64,000 nucleotides of DNA from Patiriisocius marinistellae (GTDB taxonomy: Bacteria > Bacteroidota > Bacteroidia > Flavobacteriales > Flavobacteriaceae), in NCBI RefSeq assembly GCF_009014635.1, contig NZ_BKCF01000001.1, forward strand, positions 496,001 to 560,000. Direction: 5' to 3'. Positions 18,170-28,121 of the stretch are shown one piece after another. Position numbers and translations under genes: made by a program. The first letter of the stretch is position 1, and the number at the start of each line of letters is the position of its first letter. The notes below the pieces were generated by a model that did no database searches, was not told the DNA's origin, and saw nothing but the letters and a program-made list of their open reading frames with translations.

Positions 18170-20886
18170 AATTCTTTTTCTATGAAAGGATTGTTTGGAT
18201 TACAAATTTCAGTAATTAAACTAACTAACTGTTCTTCAAATAGTGTGAGTATTTCTTGAGTAATTACTTGATTCTTTGGACCTCTTGATTTTTCTTTAGT
18301 TCCAAATTTTAAAAATCCCGCCCCTAGATTTTTAAATGATATAATTCCAGCTTCGGTATTTGTAATTGTTTTTTTGTGATTGTACATAAGCGCATAGGCT
18401 AATACTTGGAAAGCTTTACTATAGCTATAATCATCAGTTAAGTCTTCCCAATTAATAATTTCAATATCTCCTTGATTTACTTTACCTGTTTTATAATCTA
18501 TAATTCTAAGGGTGCCATTGTAACTGTCAACACGGTCTACTTTACCGCCTATGTAGATAGGAAAATCTAATTCAGGAACAATTATAGGTGCTTTAAGTTT
18601 TTCTTCGAGTTGGATAATCATTATCTCATTTCCAGCTTGGATATCTTTTATCTCAAAATCGATAAAGTTTGACACATATTTTTTGGCAACTTCAAAAATG
18701 AGTAGATTTTTTCCTTTTGTGAAATCTCCACCTTCAAATGTTTTTTTGAACTGTTTTGTAACTTCTGGATGTATCTCTTTTTTTAATGTTTTTAATATTT
18801 CCGAAGTTAAAAGACTTCCTTTTAATGGTGTATAAAGGATTTCGAGAGTATCATGTATTATTGTTCCTAACGTATTTGCGGCGACTGTTTCTTCTACCTC
18901 ATCAATTTCTCTAATTTTAAGTATGCTCTGAAAATAAAAATCTATTGGGTTTCTTATATAATTTGTCAAAGCTGATGGTGAAAACCCTTTTGCTGCAATT
19001 TCTTTAAGCCTGTTTATGACATCTGGTGTTTTATTGACAGATTTTAATTGTTTTTTTCCTATCGTTATTTTTGGGGCAACATTGTAATGATTGATGGTAT
19101 GATTGGGCAGATTATCGATTTCTAACTGTGTGATAAACCTACTTTTTTCGCCAGCATTCATCCCTTCACTGTGAGTATTATAGAGTAAGGTTATATTTTT
19201 AGCTCTTTGTAGCATATGCGTAAAATGATATGTATAAATAGCATCTTTCTCAGTGTATTTAGGCAGGCCGTAATGAGATTTTAGGTCATATGTTATAAAG
19301 GAAGCATTAGATTTTCCAGAAGGAAGAATGCCCTCATTTACAGAAGTTATAATTATATTTTCAAAATCAAGGACGCGACTTTCTAGTACTCCCATAATCT
19401 GGAGCCCGTTGTATGCATCTCCTTGATAGTCTATTGTAGTTGTGGTTATGAGTTCGTTATAAAACTGTTGGATAGTTTTTATTGTTTTTAAATAAGGATA
19501 TTCATTGTTTAATACTTCAATTTTTGAAAAGATTGCATGTAATTCAAATAAGGCAAGCGAATCTAATTTTGTATGTTTAAATTCTTTAATATTATCTATT
19601 AGTAATAAACAATTAGTTATAGCTTCTTGTGTTGTTTTCCATGGCTTAAAAATAGCATTAACAATACTAACTGAAGTTGATTCACCTATACCCTTTAAAA
19701 TGTCTTCTACGGAAATGTGCGTGGCATTTGACATTTTTACCTCCGAAATATATTTTGTTGCTGTAGGTATTATTTTATGTAAAAAGGGGTGGTTTAGCAA
19801 TGATGCTACATCTTTATAATAGTATACCGAAGTTTCTGTTATTTTAATTTGAAGTAATAATTCAAAAAATATTGCAAAAGGTAAGTTTTTTACCGGAACC
19901 CCCATGGTAATATTTACATCTTGAACATTAGCTGGCAGTGAATGTAAAAGAGGAAGTAATAATTGCTCATCTGCTAATATAATAGCTGTTTTTTCTAATT
20001 CTTGTAAAGAAAATGTTGAAAGTAATTTTCCTATATATTTTACTTGACCAATATTTTTTTGTGTGGATATTATGTCAATTTTTTTCTCTTTTGTATAATA
20101 GTCATTTATGAATGAAAAAGTTTTATTTTGATAATAATCCCATTTTTTTTTATAACTCCTTAAAAACAAAGAAGCACTGTGCCCATAATCTTCAAAAAAA
20201 TAATTGTCTGTATCCCAGATTATTTCATTCTTGCTATTTTTAATTAGAGTTTGAACAATGTTTTGTTCGGCAGAATTTAAAGCGTTAAAGCCCAGAAAAA
20301 CATGTTTTTTTTCAAGATTAGTATTTAAGTACTCTTCACAATTTTCAGAAGCTTTTCGATATACTAATCCTTGATATGCTGTTTTTTCTTTTAATAATTG
20401 AGTTGTTAGTTTTGTATAAAAATCATCTAGGCTTGACCAAAATGCAAGGTATTTTTCTATTAAAGGAGTTTTATCTTCTTTTAGATACCAATGATTAATA
20501 TCTTGAATATCGCTTAGGTAATTAAAAAACGGCTTTTGTTCAATAAGATACCTATCTATTTCATTAAAATCTCCCAGTAATGTACTGGCCCAATTACTAT
20601 ACGAATCAAAGCTTTCTTTTTCTTTAATAGTATCTAGAGTAAGATATACTTGATAACTTTTGAAAAGCAATGTCGTAGTATCAATAATATTAATTCCTGA
20701 TAAATATTCAATAAATGTTTCAATACTTATTATTCGAGGAGCAAATACTGTTTTTTTACTATGTTTTTTAATATAATTTAAAAGGAAACCACCAGACCTT
20801 TTACTAGGCATTATAATGGTTAGGTTCTCTATCGAACCATGTTTTGATTGTAAATATTTTAGAGAGTCTTCAAGAAAGCTTTGCAT
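18166..20886 (-). CDS. addB: AddB-like PD-(D/E)XK nuclease subunit
   Basis: A 906-residue protein of the AddB/RexB type, which with AddA resects double-strand breaks. The N-terminus holds a degenerate helicase-like strand (LTIIMPSKRSGGFLL). The C-terminal nuclease has LGTIIHDTLE, then GGKVDRVD and RIIDYKTGKV, the PD-(D/E)XK catalytic residues. In many AddB proteins a Cys precedes the nuclease in a Y..CP-type motif that binds an Fe-S cluster; here that place reads NYIRNPIDFYF, with no Cys. It carries one decamer at 18797. Its AddA partner lies 2.8 kb upstream rather than adjacent. Confidence 0.85.
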   Translation of the reverse strand: MQSFLEDSLKYLQSKHGSIENLTIIMPSKRSGGFLLNYIKKHSKKTVFAPRIISIETFIEYLSGINIIDTTTLLFKSYQVYLTLDTIKEKESFDSYSNWASTLLGDFNEIDRYLIEQKPFFNYLSDIQDINHWYLKEDKTPLIEKYLAFWSSLDDFYTKLTTQLLKEKTAYQGLVYRKASENCEEYLNTNLEKKHVFLGFNALNSAEQNIVQTLIKNSKNEIIWDTDNYFFEDYGHSASLFLRSYKKKWDYYQNKTFSFINDYYTKEKKIDIISTQKNIGQVKYIGKLLSTFSLQELEKTAIILADEQLLLPLLHSLPANVQDVNITMGVPVKNLPFAIFFELLLQIKITETSVYYYKDVASLLNHPFLHKIIPTATKYISEVKMSNATHISVEDILKGIGESTSVSIVNAIFKPWKTTQEAITNCLLLIDNIKEFKHTKLDSLALFELHAIFSKIEVLNNEYPYLKTIKTIQQFYNELITTTTIDYQGDAYNGLQIMGVLESRVLDFENIIITSVNEGILPSGKSNASFITYDLKSHYGLPKYTEKDAIYTYHFTHMLQRAKNITLLYNTHSEGMNAGEKSRFITQLEIDNLPNHTINHYNVAPKITIGKKQLKSVNKTPDVINRLKEIAAKGFSPSALTNYIRNPIDFYFQSILKIREIDEVEETVAANTLGTIIHDTLEILYTPLKGSLLTSEILKTLKKEIHPEVTKQFKKTFEGGDFTKGKNLLIFEVAKKYVSNFIDFEIKDIQAGNEIMIIQLEEKLKAPIIVPELDFPIYIGGKVDRVDSYNGTLRIIDYKTGKVNQGDIEIINWEDLTDDYSYSKAFQVLAYALMYNHKKTITNTEAGIISFKNLGAGFLKFGTKEKSRGPKNQVITQEILTLFEEQLVSLITEICNPNNPFIEKEL

Positions 20887-20898
20887 ACCCTAAAAATA

Positions 20899-20930
20899 AG
20901 AAACGCCCCCTTAAAAAAGGAGGCGTTTCT
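20899..20930 (-). terminator. Terminator of the ompA gene
   Basis: On the minus strand the arms AGAAACGCC and GGCGTTTCT form a stem of about 14 pairs with one G-U wobble that would be an A-C mismatch on the plus strand, so the structure is specific to minus-strand RNA. It is followed by a T-rich stretch and lies between ompA and the AddB start. Confidence 0.75.
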
Positions 20931-20951
20931 AATAAATATTAAGAGGTGTTC

Positions 20952-22355
20952 TTATTTTTTCAAAGAAATATTTACACGTCTGTTTTGTTGTCTACCAGCT
21001 TTAGTCTTGTTAGTAGCGATAGGTCTTGACTCTCCATATCCTATAGAAGTCAATCTAGCTCCACTCATTCCTAAAGTTGTAAGGTAAGTTCTTACAGATG
21101 CAGCTCTTGCATTAGAAAGTCTTTCATTTAATGAATCACTACCTTGACTGTCTGTATGACCTTCAATTACAAAATTAGCACTTGGATACTCTTCCATTAT
21201 ATCTTTAATGTTTTGAAGAACAGCATAAGATTCTTGACGAATAGTAGACTTTCCTAAGTCAAAAAGAATAGTTTTAGAATAATCATTTAATTGCTTAATG
21301 ATTTCAACAGTTACTTCTGGCTCTACAACTTCAGGACATCCTTTGTTAGCAACAGTACCAACAACTGTAGGACAGTCATCATCTTTATCTAGTACACCAT
21401 CACCATCAGTATCAGGCCATGGGCATCCTTTGTTAGCTCTTGGGCCAGCTTCATTAGGACAAGCATCATCTGCATCAGTAATTCCATCACCGTCAGCATC
21501 AGGACAACCATTCATTGAAGCAGGACCTGCAACTGTAGGACAAGCATCTTGAGGATCAGCAATTCCATCACCATCAGTATCAGGACATCCATTAAACTCA
21601 GCTAAACCTGGAGTATTAGGACAAGCATCTTGTCTGTCTTCGATTCCATCACCATCAGTATCAGGACATCCATTAAATTCTTCTAAACCTGGAGTTTCTG
21701 GACATTCATCATCAACATCATAGATTCCATCACCATCAGTATCTTTTCCACCAAATTTGAATAAAACACCAACTGAATGTTGGAAATGCTTAATTCCATA
21801 ATCATCTTCAAAAGCATGCTTATAAGCAGTCTGGAAGTTTAAAGCAAGGTTTTCACCAATCCAAAACTTAACACCAGCAATACCGTTAGCGGTACCAAAT
21901 CCTATATCATCAACCCAAGTGTAACCACCACCAACACCAATAGAAGGGTCAAACCATCCACCAGGTCCGTTGATTAAGTCTCTAAGGCTATATTTAATTT
22001 CACCATCTAAACCGTAGTAAGTTAAATCGTCTAAGGTTAAATCTCCAGCTTTATCTAATCTGTTGATTGTACCAGCTGCAGTTAAAGAAAAACCACTACC
22101 AATATATCTACCTACAGATAATTTTGATACAGAAGGAAGAATATTCCAATGATCATTTACATTAAAAAATTCTTCAAAAAGCTCGCCTTGACGGTCATTA
22201 CTTGCATCCTGTCCGTCAGCATGACCAACTGGAAATAAATCTACTGCGTTAGTACCTACCTCGATTGCCCAAGGGTTGTTCTCGTCTTGAGCATTTGCTA
22301 CGCCAACTACTAGCAAAACTAGTGCAGCAACTAAAATACTGTTAAGATGTTTCAT
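20952..22355 (-). CDS. OmpA-family outer membrane protein with TSP3-type calcium repeats
   Basis: A 467-residue envelope protein. It has a signal peptide (ending GVANAQ), an N-terminal beta-barrel-like region (to about residue 205), then five or so Asp-rich repeats of the form DTDGDGIxDxxDxCPxxxG (about 208-345), the calcium-binding thrombospondin type 3 motif. The C-terminal OmpA-like domain contains [13 protein letters not shown]...[16 protein letters not shown] and NRRVNISL, which binds peptidoglycan. It likely links the outer membrane to the wall. It has a textbook promoter and its own terminator, although it lies between the addA and addB genes. Confidence 0.92.
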   Translation of the reverse strand: MKHLNSILVAALVLLVVGVANAQDENNPWAIEVGTNAVDLFPVGHADGQDASNDRQGELFEEFFNVNDHWNILPSVSKLSVGRYIGSGFSLTAAGTINRLDKAGDLTLDDLTYYGLDGEIKYSLRDLINGPGGWFDPSIGVGGGYTWVDDIGFGTANGIAGVKFWIGENLALNFQTAYKHAFEDDYGIKHFQHSVGVLFKFGGKDTDGDGIYDVDDECPETPGLEEFNGCPDTDGDGIEDRQDACPNTPGLAEFNGCPDTDGDGIADPQDACPTVAGPASMNGCPDADGDGITDADDACPNEAGPRANKGCPWPDTDGDGVLDKDDDCPTVVGTVANKGCPEVVEPEVTVEIIKQLNDYSKTILFDLGKSTIRQESYAVLQNIKDIMEEYPSANFVIEGHTDSQGSDSLNERLSNARAASVRTYLTTLGMSGARLTSIGYGESRPIATNKTKAGRQQNRRVNISLKK

Positions 22356-22389
22356 ATTCGATTGTTTAATTTTTAAGTGTTAATTGAAG

Positions 22390-22419
22390 CAAAAGTAAGT
22401 TGTTAAAGTTTATTAACAA
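22390..22419 (-). promoter_or_regulatory. Bacteroidota promoter of ompA: TTG-N19-TACTTTTG
   Basis: On the minus strand, TTG (22417-22419) is separated by 19 bases from TACTTTTG (22390-22397), matching both boxes and the spacing of the Bacteroidota sigma factor consensus. The -7 box is 35 bases before the ompA ATG. Confidence 0.75.
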
Positions 22420-22483
22420 AAGCAAATCTATTAAATTTTTCATAAATACAAAGTCTTTCACCCATTATTGTTGGTAATGTATG

Positions 22484-23677
22484 TTATATAACATCAAGTT
22501 TTTTGCCTACTTTAATAAAAGCATTAATTGCCTTATCTAAGTGCTCTTTTGTATGTGCAGCAGAGAGTTGTACTCTAATTCTTGCCTTGTCTTTTGGTAC
22601 AACTGGATAAAAGAAACCAATTACATAAATATGTTCTTCAAGCAGCATATTTGCCATTTTTTGAGCGAGTTTAGCGTCATAAAGCATTACAGGAACTATT
22701 GCAGAATCTCCTTTGACAATGTCAAAACCTGCTTCCTCCATACCCTTTTTAAAATAATTTGTATTTTCTTCAAGTTGGTCTCTTAAGGTAGTGTCTGTAG
22801 CAAGCATATCAAAAACTTTAATTGACGCCCCAACAATTGCTGGAGCCAACGAATTTGAAAATAAGTATGGTCTTGAGCGCTGGCGGAGTAATTCAATGAT
22901 TTCTTTTTTGCCTGTTGTGTAGCCTCCCATGGCACCTCCCATTGCTTTCCCAAGAGTCCCGGTAATAATATCAATACGCCCCATCACTCCCTTTTCTTCT
23001 AAAGTTCCTCTTCCAGTTTCACCTATAAAACCAGTTGCATGACATTCATCAATCATAACTAATGCATCATATTTATCAGCTAAATCACAAATTTTATCAA
23101 GAGATGCAACAATACCGTCCATAGAGAAAACACCATCAGTAACAATAATTTTAAAACGAGATCCATTTTTATTGGCTGCAATAAGTTGCTCCTCTAGCTC
23201 CTCCATATTATTGTTAGCATAACGATAGCGAGCAGCTTTACATAAACGCACACCATCAATAATTGAAGCATGATTTAATGAATCACTAATAATAGCATCT
23301 TCTTTACCTAATAGAGGTTCAAACACCCCACCATTTGCATCAAAAGCTGCAGCATATAAAATGGTATCCTCTGTTTGATAATATGAGGCGATTTTTGCCT
23401 CTAACTCTTTATGAATATCTTGAGTGCCACATATAAAACGTACAGAAGACATACCAAAGCCATGCGTGTCCATTGCATCTTTCGCTGCTTGGATTACATC
23501 TGGATGAGAGGAAAGTCCTAAATAATTATTTGCACAAAAATTTATTACAGTTTCGCCCGTGCTAATTGTAATTTCTGCTCCTTGTGGAGAAGTGATTATA
23601 CGTTCTTTTTTAAAAAGGCCATTATCTTTAATATCTTGAATTTCCTGCTGTAAATGCTCTTGAATTTTTCCGTACAT
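22484..23677 (-). CDS. kbl: Glycine C-acetyltransferase (2-amino-3-ketobutyrate CoA ligase)
   Basis: A 397-residue PLP enzyme of the alpha-oxoamine synthase family, which splits 2-amino-3-oxobutyrate with CoA to glycine and acetyl-CoA in threonine breakdown. Visible motifs: [10 protein letters not shown], the [13 protein letters not shown] segment, [10 protein letters not shown], and [13 protein letters not shown], whose Lys forms the Schiff base. The opening [23 protein letters not shown] and the length match Kbl better than the paralogous KAPA synthase or serine palmitoyltransferase. No tdh gene is adjacent. Confidence 0.93.
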   Translation of the reverse strand: MYGKIQEHLQQEIQDIKDNGLFKKERIITSPQGAEITISTGETVINFCANNYLGLSSHPDVIQAAKDAMDTHGFGMSSVRFICGTQDIHKELEAKIASYYQTEDTILYAAAFDANGGVFEPLLGKEDAIISDSLNHASIIDGVRLCKAARYRYANNNMEELEEQLIAANKNGSRFKIIVTDGVFSMDGIVASLDKICDLADKYDALVMIDECHATGFIGETGRGTLEEKGVMGRIDIITGTLGKAMGGAMGGYTTGKKEIIELLRQRSRPYLFSNSLAPAIVGASIKVFDMLATDTTLRDQLEENTNYFKKGMEEAGFDIVKGDSAIVPVMLYDAKLAQKMANMLLEEHIYVIGFFYPVVPKDKARIRVQLSAAHTKEHLDKAINAFIKVGKKLDVI

Positions 23678-23724
23678 ATTCTAAGTTTTTTGAGTCGTAT
23701 TTTAATTTAAATTAAAGTCCAAAT

Positions 23725-26700
23725 TTATACCTTATTTACTATAATGGCATCATTAGTATAGACCAATATTTTTTCTGAAATTTTAAACCCCATATCAATT
23801 AGCGCTATTGCATAACCATTAATCTGGTCCTCGTGCGCATAATCTGGAATACCTGTTTTGTAATCAATAATAGAAACCTCTTTTTTCGAATGATTAAAAT
23901 TTAATCTATCTGGGCGTAAAAGAAAACCATCTTTAGTAATTATATCTCGTTCATTTTCTACAATGGCATTATTATTAAAAAGATGTTTTAAATCTGGATG
24001 ACTCATGACCTCATTAACCGTTTTCTTTAATAGTTCTAAAATTTCTGGAGCGACAGTTTTCCTACTTTCCATGATTTCAAAAACATCAATTTCATCACCT
24101 TTATGTTTTATTAACTCCATTGTGTCATGGAATAAATTACCTTGTAAAATAGCTTTGCTTAAAGCTTCATTCCACAAAGTTGCTTGTGATGTAATAATGT
24201 GCAAATTGTGCTCTGCTGGAAGACTAGATATATAAGCAGGTGACTTTGCAATGACATCTGTGCTTTGCTTTTTGGCTATTTCTTTTTTCTGAAATGTGCC
24301 AAATTCATACAATGATTTGCTTTCATCAAACATCCCTTTAGATAATAAAAACTCTTTAAAAAGATGATTAAAAGTTTTTACTCCATCTTTCATACTAGAA
24401 ACTTCTTCAGTAAAAATATATAACTGCTCAACTGCTCTTGTAAGGGTAACATATAGAATATTATAATTATCTAATTCTAATGTAGATCGCCTATCATTGT
24501 AGATTATTTGACCAGCTTCACTATAATTTGCTACATCTGCATTAAAATTAATAAAAGCTTCATCAAATTCAGTTTCTAATCCATTAGGGATAGGCAACCA
24601 AGTTTTAGCCTCACGTTCATAATATAAATTGACATCTGCATATGGGAAAATTACAATAGGAAATTCAAGTCCTTTAGATTTATGAACGGTCATAAATTGC
24701 ACTCCGTTTGTATCATCCCCGATGGAAATAGCTGCTTTCTCTTTTTTATTTTCCCAGAGATCCATAAAGCCAGATGTATCTGCAAGAGGTTGTTGTGTGT
24801 ATTCAAATATTACATCCATAAAGCCATATAAGTAGGCATCTGCTTTTTCAGTAAGATTTAAAGCACTTACAATATATTCGGCAGCTTCATAGAGAGATAC
24901 TTCATTTAAAAATTCTAAATTAAAAGTAATACCATGGTTGTTTAAAATTTCAGAAAAAGAACTTGCCGCGTTTGTGTACGAGGTGAAAAATGTATGCTTT
25001 TCTTCTTGAATGTTTAAATGTTCATGTAAAAAATCTAACACCATCAATCCAGACTCAATGTTTTGTGAGTTTTGACTTAAGGTTAGTACATTAAAAACAC
25101 ATTTAACTAATGGTGAATGTTGTAGGAGTAAAGTTTCGGAAGATATTACATCAATACCAGATTCCATTAAAAAGGAACTTAATGCTATTCCATCTTTTTT
25201 AGAGCGAGTTAGCACACAGATGTCCTTTAAATCATAACCATTTTCTTGTAATTTATTAATTGTCTCTAAAGTTTTCTCTCCATAGTCAATATCCTTTTCT
25301 TCTTTGTTCCCTTTTGACACGAAACTAAGCTGCACATATCCATTTCCATTCTTATTAGTTTCTTGTTGATTTCCTGTGACATATAAACTGGCATGTGACT
25401 CATTGCTAAGATACTGGGAGGCAAAGGTGAAGAAATCGTTATTAAATTCTATAATGTTTTTTCTACTACGCCAATTACGAGGTAAATTTTCAACGTGCGG
25501 TATTGCGCCAGAAAATGAAGTCGCGCCTTGAATCATATTTAAAAACTGTTCGGGATTTCCGCCACGCCAACGATAGATTGACTGTTTAACATCGCCTACT
25601 AATAATAAAGAGCCATCATTTTTTTCAACTGCTTGTGATAAACTATTATCAATTAACGGAATCATATTTTCCCACTGCATTACACTCGTGTCTTGAAACT
25701 CGTCAATAAAAAAGTGCTGGTATTTTTCTCCCAGTCTTTCATAGATAAATGGAGCAGGTTGACCTTTAATTTCTTCTCTAATTAATCTATTAAACTGCGA
25801 AATAGGTACTAAACTTTGTTCTTCTTTAATTGCATTTACCTCATTATTCACAAGGTTGATTACTGAAAGTGGCGTTAGGTTTTTTAATATATTTTGAATA
25901 AGACTTAATCTAAAAACAAGATCTTTAGTTTCTAAAAAAGCATCGTTTAATTGTGGTGCAATGGAATCTAGTGTGGCAGCAATTTCGGGAAAGTTTTTTG
26001 ACTTTGAAATGGCGTATAATGGTTTGTCAACAATATTATCTTGCCATTTTGTCCCAAAGCTGACATTAAAATCACCAGTTGCTAGTTTATCAAAATGCTT
26101 GTAAAAATAACCTCCGCTAAAATGGGATTGATCAATACCATAACCGTGCAGCATTTCGAGCAACGCATTGGCCTTATTTGTAATTTCATTTTCGGTTTTT
26201 AATCGTGCCTTTTGTAGGGTTGTTTTAAAATTTCCGAAGTCCTTTAAATTTTTGTCTTTCAGTTTTGCAATATGCGGTTCATCATTCTCATTGTTAAGTA
26301 ATTTTGACGCTTTAAAAATATCTTTTGAAATATCCCACGATTTATCATCATCTGCTTTTTCAAGAGTGTAATCAATGAGTACTTTAGTAATTGCTTCATC
26401 AATTCCAGTCTTACTAATTAATCTATCAACGGCTTCGGTTAATAGTGCTTCGGTATCTAAAACAACTTCAAAATTAGTGGGTAATTTTAAATCGCGGGCA
26501 AAGGTGCGAATGATACGATGATTAAAACTATCAATTGTTTCAACAGTAAACGCAGCATAATTGTGTAAAATATGCTTAAGCGCTTTTTTTGCTTGCTCGT
26601 GTAATACTTTTATGTCAATGCCAGTTTCTTGAGCGATGGCAAGGAGCATATCTGGTACTTTAGTAAGGGATGATTTTTTAGCAAGCTCCTCAAGATTTTC

Positions 26701-26880
26701 AATAATGCGCTGTTTCATTTCTGCAACCGCTTTATTTGTAAATGTAAGCGCCAACAGTTGCTGATAGTAATGTGGCTTATTACTTTTTAACAATAAAGTA
26801 AGATATTCTTTTACGAGTGTAAATGTTTTTCCGCTACCAGCAGCAGCATCATAAATTATAAAAGGAGCGTTGTTTTGCAA
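23725..26880 (-). CDS. addA: AddA-like UvrD-type helicase/nuclease
   Basis: A 1051-residue protein. The N-terminal Walker A motif is DAAAGSGKTFTL (about residues 11-22). Helicase motifs follow: TFTNKAVAEMK, FFIDEFQDTSVMQW, LLVGDVKQSIYRWRGG, MTVHKSKGLEFPIV and ILYVTLTRAVEQLYI. A PD-(D/E)XK nuclease closes the protein (LRPDRLNF and VSIIDYKTGIPDY). This is the AddA/RecB-type helicase-nuclease layout; no RecC or RecD is visible. The AddB-like partner is at 18166-20886. One CTTCGGAAAT decamer is at 26230. Confidence 0.9.
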   Translation of the reverse strand: MQNNAPFIIYDAAAGSGKTFTLVKEYLTLLLKSNKPHYYQQLLALTFTNKAVAEMKQRIIENLEELAKKSSLTKVPDMLLAIAQETGIDIKVLHEQAKKALKHILHNYAAFTVETIDSFNHRIIRTFARDLKLPTNFEVVLDTEALLTEAVDRLISKTGIDEAITKVLIDYTLEKADDDKSWDISKDIFKASKLLNNENDEPHIAKLKDKNLKDFGNFKTTLQKARLKTENEITNKANALLEMLHGYGIDQSHFSGGYFYKHFDKLATGDFNVSFGTKWQDNIVDKPLYAISKSKNFPEIAATLDSIAPQLNDAFLETKDLVFRLSLIQNILKNLTPLSVINLVNNEVNAIKEEQSLVPISQFNRLIREEIKGQPAPFIYERLGEKYQHFFIDEFQDTSVMQWENMIPLIDNSLSQAVEKNDGSLLLVGDVKQSIYRWRGGNPEQFLNMIQGATSFSGAIPHVENLPRNWRSRKNIIEFNNDFFTFASQYLSNESHASLYVTGNQQETNKNGNGYVQLSFVSKGNKEEKDIDYGEKTLETINKLQENGYDLKDICVLTRSKKDGIALSSFLMESGIDVISSETLLLQHSPLVKCVFNVLTLSQNSQNIESGLMVLDFLHEHLNIQEEKHTFFTSYTNAASSFSEILNNHGITFNLEFLNEVSLYEAAEYIVSALNLTEKADAYLYGFMDVIFEYTQQPLADTSGFMDLWENKKEKAAISIGDDTNGVQFMTVHKSKGLEFPIVIFPYADVNLYYEREAKTWLPIPNGLETEFDEAFINFNADVANYSEAGQIIYNDRRSTLELDNYNILYVTLTRAVEQLYIFTEEVSSMKDGVKTFNHLFKEFLLSKGMFDESKSLYEFGTFQKKEIAKKQSTDVIAKSPAYISSLPAEHNLHIITSQATLWNEALSKAILQGNLFHDTMELIKHKGDEIDVFEIMESRKTVAPEILELLKKTVNEVMSHPDLKHLFNNNAIVENERDIITKDGFLLRPDRLNFNHSKKEVSIIDYKTGIPDYAHEDQINGYAIALIDMGFKISEKILVYTNDAIIVNKV

Positions 26881-26999
26881 GACAAAAAGAGTTTGTATAA
26901 AATTAATAAAAACTATTTAGATGAGATAAGTATTACTTGAATCTATAAGGGTATAAAAATCTTATAAATTCTCTAACACTTTAAATGTATAGTATTGTG

Positions 27000-27007
27000 T
27001 AAATTTG
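27000..27007 (+). promoter_or_regulatory. Candidate -7 element TAAATTTG of sodA
   Basis: TAAATTTG fits TAnnTTTG and lies 42 bases before the sod ATG. The upstream -33 position is not a clear TTG. Confidence 0.5.
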
Positions 27008-27048
27008 GGATTATAAAACAAGTACTAACAATTAAAATTATAGATATT

Positions 27049-27654
27049 ATGGCTTTTGAATTACCAAAATTACCGTATGCAAAGGACGCACTCGAACCAC
27101 ATATAGACGCAAAAACAATGGAAATCCATCATGGTAAACACCATCAAGGATATACTAATAAACTTAATGATGCAATTAAGGGGACTGACAATGAAGGAAA
27201 AACAATTGAAAATATTTTAAAAAACCTTGATATGGATGATAAAGCCGTTCGTAACAACGGTGGAGGTTTTTATAATCACTCACTTTTCTGGGAAGTGATG
27301 TCACCAGATGGTGGAGGGAAACCAGAGGGTGACCTTGCAGATGCTATCACAAAATCATTTGGAAGTTTTGATGCTTTTAAAGAAAAGTTTTCAAATGCAG
27401 CTAAGGGACAGTTTGGTTCTGGATGGGCATTTTTATGCAAGAAAGAAGATGGTTCCTTAGACATTTGTGGATGCCCTAATCAAGATAACCCTCTAATGCC
27501 AGGCGTAGGTTGTGGAGGAACTCCTATTTTAGGTTTAGATGTTTGGGAACACGCATACTACTTAAACTACCAAAACAGAAGGCCAGATTACGTAAGTGCA
27601 TTCTTTAATGTAATTAACTGGAAAGAAGTAGCGTCTCGTTTTGCAAAAGCGTAA
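27049..27654 (+). CDS. sodA: Superoxide dismutase, Mn-type, with cysteine-rich insertion
   Basis: A 201-residue cytoplasmic dismutase. The metal ligands are His27, His77, Asp164 and His168. Metal preference looks like manganese: Gly75-Gly76 lie before the ANHS-like GFYNHSLFW, Phe80 replaces the Fe-type Tyr, and NQD (Gln145-Asp146) is the Mn-type signature. Four cysteines (130, 140, 142, 155) cluster around an insertion (GCPNQ...GVGCGG) just before the [10 protein letters not shown] metal region. The true start is the ATG at 27049 ([10 protein letters not shown]); a longer frame from 26995 is unlikely because it includes the promoter region. Confidence 0.93.
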   Translation: MAFELPKLPYAKDALEPHIDAKTMEIHHGKHHQGYTNKLNDAIKGTDNEGKTIENILKNLDMDDKAVRNNGGGFYNHSLFWEVMSPDGGGKPEGDLADAITKSFGSFDAFKEKFSNAAKGQFGSGWAFLCKKEDGSLDICGCPNQDNPLMPGVGCGGTPILGLDVWEHAYYLNYQNRRPDYVSAFFNVINWKEVASRFAKA

Positions 27655-27681
27655 TACTTTCTTCGGAAATATTAAATAAAT

Positions 27682-27720
27682 AACCCCTCTTAAAAACTTA
27701 TTTTTTGAGAGGGTTTTTTT
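27682..27720 (+). terminator. Terminator of sodA
   Basis: The plus-strand stem AACCCCTCTTAAAA / TTTTTTGAGAGGGTT has one bulged C and a G-U pair, followed by T7. It is 25 bases after the sod stop codon. Confidence 0.85.
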
Positions 27721-27830
27721 AGTCTTAAATCACAGTTATAAAATTAACTGATTGTTTAGATAGAACAAAACACTTCGTTAAGCTTCCGCTCTATTTAAAT
27801 TTGAGACAGAAAAAAATGGAAAGATAAAAG

Positions 27831-27864
27831 CGGGGTTGTACGCTCCATTTTATTCCGCACCCCG
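27831..27864. repeat. GC-rich hairpin in the sod-purF intergenic region
   Basis: CGGGGT at 27831-27836 pairs with ACCCCG at 27859-27864 around a 22-base loop, an unusually GC-rich patch in this AT-rich intergene. On the minus strand it is followed by a T-rich tail (TTTTATC...TTTTTTT), so it could be part of a third structured transcript just downstream of the two small RNA genes. Function unknown. Confidence 0.35.
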
Positions 27865-27879
27865 TTCAATTTAGGGCAT

Positions 27880-27952
27880 AAAAAAAGATGGAAAGATCCA
27901 TCTTTTTTTGCCCCAAATCTACCATGAACTTAACCTACTTATGCTATGGTAT
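27880..27952 (-). ncRNA. Candidate small RNA, copy 1
   Basis: The minus-strand transcript of about 73 nt would begin at about 27952. Its 5' region, shared with copy 2, folds as UACCAU...AUGGUA around an 18-nt loop. It continues as a GAUUUGGGGC single strand and ends in a perfect 13-pair hairpin (arms AAAAAAAGATGGA and TCCATCTTTTTTT, 27880-27909). The shared 49-bp block (27904-27952) starts a few bases after a TATATTTA promoter element. No reading frame of note is present. Not assigned to a known RNA family. Confidence 0.72.
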
Positions 27953-27956
27953 GAAG

Positions 27957-27964
27957 TAAATATA
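27957..27964 (-). promoter_or_regulatory. Promoter -7 element of small RNA copy 1
   Basis: On the minus strand it reads TATATTTA, one base from TAnnTTTG, and it ends four bases before the conserved transcript block. A matching element precedes copy 2. Confidence 0.55.
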
Positions 27965-28121
27965 GGTTATAATGTTTTTTTAATTAGAGGTTTTAGATGT
28001 AATGCCTGTAAATTCGTTAAAAGGGAATTGTTGGTCTTTTTAATCGACAAACAGCATGGTTTACAATTGGTTATAAAATTTAAACGTGCTTTTCAATTTT
28101 TTAAAGAGAAGTTGTTAAATG

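Noticed and set aside
21298-21552. 84-codon plus-strand frame opposite the OmpA repeats
   Set aside because: A shadow of the DTDGDG repeats; the Ser/Pro-rich product is typical of such antisense frames.
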